Source of the DNA: Thermoleophilia bacterium
GTDB taxonomy: Bacteria > Actinomycetota > Thermoleophilia > Gaiellales > F1-60-MAGs149
Reading direction: 5' to 3'
Length of the DNA: 7,168 nt
Assembly (NCBI GenBank): GCA_016462095.1
Contig: JAEMTW010000092.1
Coordinates: 1 to 7,168 of the forward strand
Part shown: in pieces, positions 1 to 6,268 of the stretch
Position numbering within the stretch: position 1 is the first letter of the stretch
How the letters are laid out: the number at the start of each line of letters is the position of its first letter
The notes under the pieces: generated by a model
Seen by the model: only the letters and a program-made list of their open reading frames with translations
Database searches by the model: none
Told to the model about the DNA's origin: nothing
Program-made: the position numbers and the translations under genes

Positions 1-95
1 CGGATGTCATAAAGGGGTCAGACCCTTATGTGACATCAGACGACCTCCGGCCGTACCGGATGTCACATAAGGGTCTGACCCCTTTGTGACATCCG
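1..95. repeat. REPIN-like double palindrome, left copy (GGGGTCAGACCC core)
   Basis: Two 37 bp arms, 1-37 and 59-95, are inverted repeats of each other with 36 of 37 positions matching and a 21 bp spacer (38-58). The only mismatch is T10 opposite G86, a G-U wobble in plus-strand RNA and an A-C mismatch in minus-strand RNA. Each arm is also nearly self-palindromic: GATGTCA at 3-9 mirrors TGACATC at 31-37, the same pair recurs at 59-65 and 87-93, and the centre is GGGTC-A-GACCC. The spacer holds a small CGGCCG palindrome (48-53). The element lies 27 bp beyond the tetR stop, so a tetR transcript could end in or be protected by this hairpin. It may extend left of the window. The architecture, two palindromes in inverted orientation, is that of REPIN elements moved by RAYT-type transposases. 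That assignment is an inference, since no transposase is in the window. Confidence 0.85.
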
Positions 96-122
96 GCCCA
101 CGCTCTGCGCCACCGCTCGCCC

Positions 123-737
123 TTAGGGCTGGAGCAGGCGCCGTAGGCCGTCGCGCCAGAGTCCCACCAACATGTCCCGTGGCAGAGCCTTGGGCTCATA
201 GAGAGTCGAGAGCGCGAGTCCTTCGAAGTAACTCCAAAATGCCATCACAAGCTCCTGCACCGTCCGATCGGTCCGCACTTGCTGGCGTCGCTGTCCTTCC
301 GCCACAATCACGGCAATGTGAGCATTCGCTGCGTCACTAAAACTCAGGAGCGTCTTCCCCAGCTCCGGATGACTCAGGCTGTACATCACGAATTCGAGAT
401 AAATACGCTTGCCATGCGCGCGCTCATCCGACACTGGGAGCCAGGCCTCACCCATCTCAGTTAACTCGTCGATACAATTCCAATAGCCGGGGCGGTCAAT
501 CTCGGTGATGACTGTGCGCACAACGAGGCCCTTGTTGTCCCACGTTGTCAGAGCAACGGCGAGCATCAGCGCGTCGCGCGTGCCAAACGCGTGTGTAAAG
601 GGACGCGTCGAAGTCCCTGCGGCCTTCGCCAAGGTCCGAAACGTACAGGCCGCAACTCCCTGCTCCGCAATCACGCCGCGAGCGACCACCAAAAGTCGTG
701 TTCGACGATTTTCCGCTGTCTCAGCCGTCCGCTCCAT
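123..737 (-). CDS. TetR-family transcriptional regulator
   Basis: A 204-residue protein of usual TetR length. The N-terminal three-helix DNA-binding domain spans about residues 10-58, with the helix-turn-helix near 32-51 (TFRTLAKAAGTSTRPFTHAF) followed by the FGTRDAL segment that begins helix 4 in this family. The rest, about 65-204, is an all-helical ligand-binding and dimerisation region with no recognisable ligand signature. The recognition helix reads TRPFTHAF instead of the commoner xxxLYxHF pattern, so the operator cannot be guessed. A GTG codon lies just upstream (738-740), but I prefer the ATG at 737 because AGAGG (746-750 on the minus strand) sits 8 bases before it. The gene follows the aminotransferase on the same strand after 197 bp and a strong stem-loop, so it probably has its own promoter. 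Much of it has lower GC than its neighbours. Likely a local repressor of the aminotransferase or exporter, or of itself; the target is not shown by the sequence. Confidence 0.88.
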   Translation of the reverse strand: MERTAETAENRRTRLLVVARGVIAEQGVAACTFRTLAKAAGTSTRPFTHAFGTRDALMLAVALTTWDNKGLVVRTVITEIDRPGYWNCIDELTEMGEAWLPVSDERAHGKRIYLEFVMYSLSHPELGKTLLSFSDAANAHIAVIVAEGQRRQQVRTDRTVQELVMAFWSYFEGLALSTLYEPKALPRDMLVGLWRDGLRRLLQP

Positions 738-745
738 CACGCAAA

Positions 746-750
746 CCTCT
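746..750 (-). promoter_or_regulatory. ribosome binding site of the tetR-family gene
   Basis: AGAGG on the minus strand lies 8 bases before the ATG at 737 and 5 bases before the GTG at 740. The 8-base spacing favours the ATG as the start. Confidence 0.5.
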
Positions 751-894
751 CATGGGTACCGCCCTCAATGCACTACCGAAAAAGACGGGCGCACTGATGC
801 GGTTCAGCAAGACTACAGAGAATTGCGCCTCGCGGTAAAATTATGACGTTTCGGCCATAGTTTGACGCTCAGGGTGGTTCCCAGGCGTTGGCTT

Positions 895-921
895 GGTCAG
901 GCAGACCGAATCTGCCTGACC
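895..921 (-). terminator. perfect 11 bp stem-loop after the aminotransferase gene
   Basis: GGTCAGGCAGA (895-905) pairs perfectly with TCTGCCTGACC (911-921) around a 5-base loop. It starts 13 bases beyond the aminotransferase stop codon on the minus strand, the normal place for an intrinsic terminator. No T-run follows on the minus strand (the next bases read AAGCCAACG), so it would be a U-tract-less terminator of the kind proposed for high-GC actinobacteria. An 11-5-11 inverted repeat upstream of a tetR gene could also be an operator for that protein. Confidence 0.6.
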
Positions 922-934
922 CACCATCCACGCA

Positions 935-2263
935 CTATCCCTTGACGTCAACGAGTGCGGCCTTGAGTGCATCGGCCAACTCGTCGATATGCGAGCGCTC
1001 GGAGATCAGCGGCATGGCCGTCACGATCATCGGCTTGACGCGCACGTCGGGTCGAACGATCACCCCACGCTTGCGAGTCGCACCCGCGACGGGAGCCGTC
1101 AAGGCGTTATCGGTCAACTCGAGCGAGTGATAAAAGCCCTTGCCACGCGCCTCGACGACGAGCTCGCTGCTGGCTGCAACGTCGGCCATCGCGGCTGCGT
1201 AGTAGTCCTCGTTCGCGAGCACGTTCTCGATCACACCAAGGCGCTCCATGATGTCGAGGTTCGTCAACGCCACGGCACACGTCAGCGGATGCCCACCGAA
1301 GGTGAAGCCGTGCGCGTACATTGCCTCGGCGTTGATCAGCGGAGCACCAACGGCCTCCGTAAAGATCACGCCACCACCCGGCGCGTAGCCGGAGGTGATG
1401 CCCTTGGCAAACGTGCAAATGTCGGCGTTGAAACCCAGACGATCCGAGGCGAACCAGCCACCAACGCGGCCGAAGCCGGTAATCACTTCGTCGCACCAGA
1501 GCAGCACGCCGTAGCGGTCGCAGATCTCGCGGACCTTGGCGCCATAGCCGTCTGCCGGCGGCAAACCGCCGCCATTCTGGATCGGCTCGACGACGACTGC
1601 CGCGACCGTATCGGGGCCCTCGGCAAGGATCGCCTGCTCAATGGCATCGGCGCAGGTCAGCGTGCAGCCACCCTTGTCGTGGCAGAAGAGGCAGGAGCGT
1701 TGATGCGTATTGACCACGTGGCGGACATTCGGATCGAGCGGCTCGAACGGCACGCGCGAGAGCGGAATGCCCGTCAACGACAGTGCGCCCATCGTGCAGC
1801 CATGGTACGCGCCGCGGCGAGCGATGATCTTGCGCTTGAGGCCGTGGCCCTGGGCGAGGAAGTGCTGGCGGACCAGCTTGAGCGCGGACTCGACCGACTC
1901 AGAACCACCCGATGTCAACAGCACGCGAGCCATGCGATCGGGCGCGAGGCCCAGGATGCGATCGGTCAACGCAAGCGCCGACGGGTGCGTGGCGGCCCAG
2001 TTGGGGTAAAAGCTGAGCGTCTCGAGTTGCGCTGCTGCTGCCTTGCCGATCTCGGCGCCATGCGAGTAGCCGATCTGGGTCGTAAAGAGTCCCGAGACGC
2101 CGTCGAGCAGGCGATTGCCGTTGCTCTCGATCGCATAGACACCCTCGCCCGTCACGATCACCGGCGGCGACTGATTCTCGAAGTCGGCCATCTTGGACCA
2201 GTTCAGCCACTCGCCCTTGTGGGCGTCTGCGGGAAGTGCGGCAAAGTCAGTAAGCGGATTCAT
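935..2263 (-). CDS. class III PLP-dependent aminotransferase (omega-aminotransferase type)
   Basis: A 442-residue fold-type I aminotransferase of full family length. It should transfer an amino group from an amine or omega-amino acid to a keto acid such as pyruvate, in the cytoplasm. Visible landmarks are the phosphate-binding SGGSES (118-123), the PLP-stacking YHG (153-155), the pyridine-nitrogen Asp258 in WCDEVITGFGR, the Schiff-base Lys287 in TFAKGITSGY, and HGFTFGGHP (318-326), which supplies the phosphate-binding Thr of the partner subunit. An insert with four cysteines, C191, C194, C200 and C204, resembles the CYRCP...C...CA segment of some homologues. The substrate is uncertain: beta-alanine, putrescine and taurine transaminases share these motifs. 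The ATG at 2263 has AGGAG 8 bases upstream, a good Shine-Dalgarno. The gene diverges from the epimerase across 70 bp and is followed by a stem-loop and the TetR gene. Confidence 0.93.
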   Translation of the reverse strand: MNPLTDFAALPADAHKGEWLNWSKMADFENQSPPVIVTGEGVYAIESNGNRLLDGVSGLFTTQIGYSHGAEIGKAAAAQLETLSFYPNWAATHPSALALTDRILGLAPDRMARVLLTSGGSESVESALKLVRQHFLAQGHGLKRKIIARRGAYHGCTMGALSLTGIPLSRVPFEPLDPNVRHVVNTHQRSCLFCHDKGGCTLTCADAIEQAILAEGPDTVAAVVVEPIQNGGGLPPADGYGAKVREICDRYGVLLWCDEVITGFGRVGGWFASDRLGFNADICTFAKGITSGYAPGGGVIFTEAVGAPLINAEAMYAHGFTFGGHPLTCAVALTNLDIMERLGVIENVLANEDYYAAAMADVAASSELVVEARGKGFYHSLELTDNALTAPVAGATRKRGVIVRPDVRVKPMIVTAMPLISERSHIDELADALKAALVDVKG

Positions 2264-2270
2264 CGTGGTC

Positions 2271-2277
2271 TCTCCTC
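2271..2277 (-). promoter_or_regulatory. ribosome binding site of the aminotransferase gene
   Basis: GAGGAGA on the minus strand, with AGGAG 8 bases before the ATG at 2263. It is a clear Shine-Dalgarno and contrasts with the three neighbouring starts that have none. Confidence 0.75.
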
Positions 2278-2295
2278 TTCAGGCGTGCCGTAAGT

Positions 2296-2325
2296 ATGAC
2301 GTACCTGTAGCCGGACGGATAGCCT
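2296..2325 (+). promoter_or_regulatory. putative promoter for a near-leaderless epimerase mRNA
   Basis: A -35-like ATGACG (2296-2301), an 18 bp spacer and TAGCCT (2320-2325, matching TANNNT) are followed by 8 bases and the ATG at 2334. Transcription would start at or within a base or two of the ATG. The whole divergent gap (2264-2333) must also hold the aminotransferase promoter, for which I see only a weak CATACT-like -10 on the minus strand. Confidence 0.4.
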
Positions 2326-2333
2326 GCCCGTCA

Positions 2334-3275
2334 ATGACCGCAGAAATCACCCCTGGCGAGCTCGACGGCTCCCCTTCCGTCGTGCTCACAGTTGGCGATC
2401 TCAGCGCGACGATCGTGCCCACCGTCGGCATGGTCGTGGCGTCACTCAAGCACGCGGGCGTTGAGGTGCTGGGCCAGCGTGGTGGGCTATCCGCGTATCG
2501 CGATCATGGCTCGAGTTTCGGCGTGCCGCTGCTCTATCCCTGGGCAAATCGACTCAGTGGTGTGACATACAAGGTCGGCAGCGTGGCCGTCGACCTCCAC
2601 CCCACCGCAATGCCGCTGCGCCTCGACGACCATGGCCTCCCCATCCATGGCCTCCTGATCGCGAGTCCACGCTGGCAGGTGACGGGTACGACCTGCACCG
2701 AGCACTTCGCCGCGATTACCGCCGCGATCGAATTTGGCGCCTACCCCGATCTGCTGGCGGGTTTCCCGTTTCCGCACCGCGTCGAATTGACCCACGAACT
2801 CGATGCCCATGGTCTCCGCACGACGCTCGTCGTGATCGCGGAGGAGAACCTGCCCGTCCCGCTCTCCTTTGGCTTTCACCCCTACCTCGCGCCGGGCGGC
2901 GATCGCTCGACTTGGCGGATCGAGCTCCCCGTGCGCACGCACGCGGTGCTCAACGAGCGTGGGCTCCCGACCGGCGACATCGAGCGCGCCGAGGAGGGCT
3001 GGCGCGAACTTGGCACGGATACCTATGACGACCTGTACCTCTCGCTCGCCGCACCCGCGATCTTTCGTGTCGAGACGGCGGAGCGCCTGATCGAGGTGGC
3101 GTTCGGCGATGCCTATCGTTGTGCGCAGGTCTACGCGCCCGCCGACGCGGACTTCATCTGCTTTGAGCCGATGACCGCACCGACCAATGCACTGATTACC
3201 GGCGACGATCTTCGCGAAGTGACGCCAGGCTCGACCTTCGTCGCCTCGTTCGAGATCCGCGTTCGCTCGCGCTAG
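2334..3275 (+). CDS. aldose 1-epimerase (galactose mutarotase-like) protein
   Basis: A 313-residue beta-sandwich mutarotase-family protein that would interconvert alpha and beta anomers of a free sugar or act on a related sugar derivative. The family pattern is complete: YPWANRLSG (68-76) corresponds to the substrate-binding PxxNR segment, His105 in LPIHGLL and His182 in SFGFHPYL match the two active-site histidines, and Glu278 in FICFEPMTAPTNA matches the catalytic base. There is no signal peptide, so it is probably cytoplasmic. The reading frame is open back to 2193, but that 47-residue extension would overlap the aminotransferase start and lies before the first conserved residues, so I start at the ATG at 2334. 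No Shine-Dalgarno precedes it; TAGCCT 8 bases upstream suggests leaderless translation. It ends 3 bp from the convergent flavoprotein gene with no terminator between. Family members also include hexose-6-phosphate epimerases, so the substrate is open. Confidence 0.92.
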   Translation: MTAEITPGELDGSPSVVLTVGDLSATIVPTVGMVVASLKHAGVEVLGQRGGLSAYRDHGSSFGVPLLYPWANRLSGVTYKVGSVAVDLHPTAMPLRLDDHGLPIHGLLIASPRWQVTGTTCTEHFAAITAAIEFGAYPDLLAGFPFPHRVELTHELDAHGLRTTLVVIAEENLPVPLSFGFHPYLAPGGDRSTWRIELPVRTHAVLNERGLPTGDIERAEEGWRELGTDTYDDLYLSLAAPAIFRVETAERLIEVAFGDAYRCAQVYAPADADFICFEPMTAPTNALITGDDLREVTPGSTFVASFEIRVRSR

Positions 3276-3278
3276 GCG

Positions 3279-4742
3279 TTACTCCTCGGGCGCCGAGGCA
3301 TCGCCGAAGAATGCTTGCACGCGCTTCGTCGCCTTCGGATCGCGCGGCACGACAACCGGGCGAGTGGGAGGCTGCTGAACGCCACCGCGCTCGATCACGC
3401 CACGCACGTTGGCGGCGGCATCAATCGCTGTCAGCGCCGCGGTCTCCATCGAAACGAAGTCGCTGACCCAGTCGCCAGCCAGGAAGACACGCCCACCAAG
3501 GCCGCGCTCCAGCGTCTCCTGCGCGCGCCACCGGCCCGGCGCCGCGAATGCTCCCGCGTGTGCCCACGGCATTACCCACGTCTCGACGATGTTCGAGCGC
3601 ACCTGCGGATAGAGACGATCGAGGTCACGCAAAAAGATCTCCTCGATCTCTGCATGGCTCTTGCCGAGCAGCGCATAGCCGCGCTGCGCACCGCCGTAGA
3701 CCATCAGCACGCTCCCCTGCTTTGGCGTGCCCGCTGCGTAGAGCGAGTTGGTGTGGTTGAAGACCATGTTGAACGCGTAGTCCGGCGTCAAGATCGAATA
3801 GAGGTCGTCCCACGGCATCGGCTCGCGCTCGCCCGTGCGGATGCTCAGCACGACGTGTGGACCGAAGGTGACGCGATCGATCGCCGAGCGAAAACCCGGC
3901 GTCATCGCATCGGCCATAAACGGAATTAGGTCGGGCGTTGGCACGGCAACGATTGCCGCACGCGCCCGCACGCTGCCTGCTCCATCGGGCCCCTGGAAGC
4001 CCACCGTCACGCCGGCGCCGTCGAAGGCGAGGCTCGTCGCCCGCGTCTGGAGCCGGATCTGGTCGGCGAGTTCGCGACCCATCGCCTCGGGCAGCAGCCC
4101 GGAGCCGCCACGCATGTTGCGACCAAGATCGCCCGTGTCCCAGACATGTCCAAACAGCGCGGCCATCGCAGAGACGGAGATCTCGTCCGGCTCGGCGATC
4201 GTGCGATTGCAGAGTGCGCGAAAGATCTGCTCGGCCTCGGGGTGCAAAGGGCCAAGAAAATCGGCGAACGATTCGTCGCCACCGTACCGCAAGAGCCGTA
4301 GACGCACGTCGGCTGCAGTCTCGCCCGGCTGCTGGACAGCGAGCCGCATGTACTCGTCACCGATCCGCTTGACCTTCAACCCCGCACGGGCGAAGGAGGC
4401 TCGACCACGCAGCGAGAGCGGTAGCTTGAAGGGCATCAGCTCGGGACGGGCGTCCTGAATTACGCGGTCTTGCAGCGCGAGATTGAGCATCGACCCCGTG
4501 ATCTTGAGGACGTCGAGGCCGTACTCCGTGACGAAGCCACCAATCACCGAATCGGGCGGCGGAAACATATGGGCGCCAACCGACATCGCCAGCTCGCCGC
4601 ACTGCTTCGACCAGATGCGCCCGCCAACGCGATCCGAGGCCTCAAGCACGAGCGGGTCGTGGGCGCGCAATTCGCGCGCGGCTGTCAGACCGGCGATGCC
4701 GGCACCAACGATGACCACGTCGCGTTCTTCGGTGACAGCCAC
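3279..4742 (-). CDS. FAD-dependent amine oxidase / protoporphyrinogen oxidase-like flavoprotein
   Basis: A 487-residue flavoenzyme of the amine oxidase superfamily. The FAD dinucleotide-binding motif is VVIVGAGIAGL (9-19), with Glu34 at the end of beta-2 for the ribose and RVGGRIW (38-44) as the second family signature. The C-terminal FAD segment is VFLAGDW (419-425), followed by SMETAALTAIDAA (431-443). The middle (about 60-400) is the substrate domain. The Lys that often contacts the flavin through water in monoamine oxidases is not obvious in VTFGPHVVLSI (291-301), so the enzyme may be an oxidase or dehydrogenase other than a true MAO. There is no signal or membrane anchor, and the last 37 residues are a proline- and charge-rich tail. 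GTG at 4742 is the only usable start because an in-frame TAG lies at 4752-4754. It lacks a Shine-Dalgarno and has TAGACT 6 bases upstream. The gene diverges from the exporter; no hem genes are near. Confidence 0.88.
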   Translation of the reverse strand: MAVTEERDVVIVGAGIAGLTAARELRAHDPLVLEASDRVGGRIWSKQCGELAMSVGAHMFPPPDSVIGGFVTEYGLDVLKITGSMLNLALQDRVIQDARPELMPFKLPLSLRGRASFARAGLKVKRIGDEYMRLAVQQPGETAADVRLRLLRYGGDESFADFLGPLHPEAEQIFRALCNRTIAEPDEISVSAMAALFGHVWDTGDLGRNMRGGSGLLPEAMGRELADQIRLQTRATSLAFDGAGVTVGFQGPDGAGSVRARAAIVAVPTPDLIPFMADAMTPGFRSAIDRVTFGPHVVLSIRTGEREPMPWDDLYSILTPDYAFNMVFNHTNSLYAAGTPKQGSVLMVYGGAQRGYALLGKSHAEIEEIFLRDLDRLYPQVRSNIVETWVMPWAHAGAFAAPGRWRAQETLERGLGGRVFLAGDWVSDFVSMETAALTAIDAAANVRGVIERGGVQQPPTRPVVVPRDPKATKRVQAFFGDASAPEE

Positions 4743-4748
4743 GCGCTG

Positions 4749-4754
4749 AGTCTA
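4749..4754 (-). promoter_or_regulatory. putative -10 element for a leaderless flavoprotein mRNA
   Basis: TAGACT on the minus strand fits TANNNT and ends 6 bases before the GTG at 4742, the spacing expected if transcription begins on the start codon. No convincing -35 is seen. Confidence 0.4.
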
Positions 4755-4810
4755 GTGGTGAATGGTTGTCGTGAATACTTGTCTCGACAGACGTGGTGCG
4801 CCGATCACGG

Positions 4811-4816
4811 TACGGT
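4811..4816 (+). promoter_or_regulatory. putative -10 element upstream of the leader ORF and exporter
   Basis: TACGGT fits TANNNT and is followed by 7 bases and then the ATG at 4824, the start of a 12-codon ORF. No good -35 is visible at 17-18 bp. The nearest candidate, TCGACA at 4784-4789, is 21 bp away. Confidence 0.35.
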
Positions 4817-4823
4817 GCTCTCC

Positions 4824-4862
4824 ATGCACGGCCAACGCATCGCCAAGGCGCTCGACCACTGA
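4824..4862 (+). CDS. possible 12-codon leader peptide before the MFS exporter
   Basis: ATG to TGA encodes MHGQRIAKALDH. Its TGA shares one base with the exporter ATG (TGATG, 4860-4864), the classic layout of translational coupling by termination and reinitiation. The ATG lies 7 bases after a TANNNT box, so a leaderless mRNA would begin on this codon. This would explain how an exporter start with no Shine-Dalgarno is translated. The peptide has no recognisable function. It could be chance: an open frame this short is common. Confidence 0.35.
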   Translation: MHGQRIAKALDH

Positions 4863-6268
4863 TGCTGCTGCGCGGCTTCTATGAACGCAAGACGCTGTTC
4901 GCCTGCATCCTCGCGACGGGCGCGATCTTTATCGACATCTCGATCGTCAATGTTGTCTTGCCCGACATTCGTAACGACCTGCAGACGAGCCTCGCGCAGG
5001 AGCAGTGGATCGTCAATGCCTATCTGATCACGATGACGGCATTCGTGCTGCCTGCTGGCGTGATGGGCGATGTCTGGGGCCACAAGCGGATGTTGCAGGT
5101 CGGCCTCGTCGCCTTCATCGTCGCCACGCTGCTCGTCGGACTCGCACCTTCGGCCGACTTTCTGATCGGTGCCCGCGCCCTGCAGTGGGTCGCTGCCGCC
5201 TTGCTGACGCCCGCATCAATTGCGATCCTGCGCACCTCGGTTGCACCCGAGCGCCAAGCCCGGGCAATCGGTATCTGGGTGACTGGCACCAGCCTCTCCG
5301 CCTCGATCGCACCCGCTTTCGGTGGTGTCGTAGGCGGTCTGTTCGGCTGGCGTTGGGCCTTTCTGGTCGTAATTCCGGCGCTGATGGTGGCGGTCTGGTT
5401 TGCCCGCGGCATTATCGACTCGCCTCAAGCAAAGCGCCGAATCGACCTGGTTGGCGGCGCCATTATCGCAACTGCAATTGCCCTCTTGACGGCCGGTCTG
5501 ATCGAGTGGCCCACGCGCGGCCTGCTCGATCCACTCGTACTCGGGCTGCTCGCAGCCGGCAGTTTCGTCGTGCTCGTGTTCGTGTGGCACGAGCGGCGCT
5601 TCCCCGAGCCAATGATCCCGCCACGTGCCGTTCGCGACCGTCTGATGAACCGTGTCCACGTCTATACGATCCTCGCCTGGTCGACTCCACTGACGATGGG
5701 TCTGCTGATTTCGATTCGCCTGCAGTCGGCGCTCGGCTACGGGCCGATCATGACCGGCTTTCTGCTCTTGCCGATGAGTCTGATGGTGATGCTCACATCG
5801 AGCCGCCTGACCGCCTTCGCAGCGGGCAATCACATGCAGTTGATGCTGCGTCTCGGACCATTGCTGACGGCGGTGAGCGTGATTCCTGCCTTGTTTCTCG
5901 CCGATGGCCGCGTCTGGGTTGTGATCCCAGCCGAGATCCTGCTCGGCTTGGGAATGGCCTGCATGGCTGGGCCGGTCACGCACGCGGTGTTGCAACTGTC
6001 ACCTGCCGGCGACGAGGGTATGCAGTCGGCGATCAACCTGGCGGCTGCGCGCTTCGGAACGCTGATGTCGATCGCGCTGCTCGGTATCGCCGCGACACTC
6101 GGCTGGTCGCTTGCCGGCGGCCCTGCCAATCCGGGCAATGCGTTGGAGGGAGCAAGCCATTTTGCCGACGGTGCCTACCTGGCGGGTCTCGTGTTGTCGG
6201 CGCTGCTCGCGCTGGCGGCTATTCCTTTTGCGACAGCAGCGCGTCGGGCGCGGGCTGCAAACGACTAA
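4862..6268 (+). CDS. DHA2-family MFS drug/proton antiporter (EmrB/QacA-like)
   Basis: A 468-residue inner-membrane protein with hydrophobic helices from about residue 11 to 460, consistent with the 14-helix DHA2 family of proton-driven exporters. Family motifs are visible: FIDISIVNVVLPDI (23-36, motif D1 with Asp25), GVMGDVWGHKR (66-76, motif A between helices 2 and 3) and SASIAPAFGGVVGG (146-159, the antiporter motif C). The basic tail RRARAAND faces the cytoplasm. The frame is open back to a GTG at 4793, but the extra 23 residues are hydrophilic and Arg-rich, so I begin at the ATG at 4862, where DHA2 proteins usually start a few residues before helix 1. The substrate is unknown; members export drugs, dyes or metabolites. 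It diverges from the flavoprotein gene and its last 50 bases overlap the 3' end of lgt on the other strand. Confidence 0.9.
   Translation: MLLRGFYERKTLFACILATGAIFIDISIVNVVLPDIRNDLQTSLAQEQWIVNAYLITMTAFVLPAGVMGDVWGHKRMLQVGLVAFIVATLLVGLAPSADFLIGARALQWVAAALLTPASIAILRTSVAPERQARAIGIWVTGTSLSASIAPAFGGVVGGLFGWRWAFLVVIPALMVAVWFARGIIDSPQAKRRIDLVGGAIIATAIALLTAGLIEWPTRGLLDPLVLGLLAAGSFVVLVFVWHERRFPEPMIPPRAVRDRLMNRVHVYTILAWSTPLTMGLLISIRLQSALGYGPIMTGFLLLPMSLMVMLTSSRLTAFAAGNHMQLMLRLGPLLTAVSVIPALFLADGRVWVVIPAEILLGLGMACMAGPVTHAVLQLSPAGDEGMQSAINLAAARFGTLMSIALLGIAATLGWSLAGGPANPGNALEGASHFADGAYLAGLVLSALLALAAIPFATAARRARAAND

Noticed and set aside
1..95. CRISPR array.
   Set aside because: Only two units, inverted and palindromic, with no further spaced direct repeats and no cas genes.
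989..2293. Long open frame of 434 codons on the plus strand opposite the aminotransferase.
   Set aside because: It is the antisense shadow of a GC-rich gene with clear catalytic motifs; its own translation is rich in Arg, Ala and His with no domain pattern.
4780..4789. TGTC-TC-GACA small palindrome in the divergent gap between the flavoprotein and exporter, as an operator.
   Set aside because: Four-base half-sites occur often by chance and no second copy was found in the other promoters.
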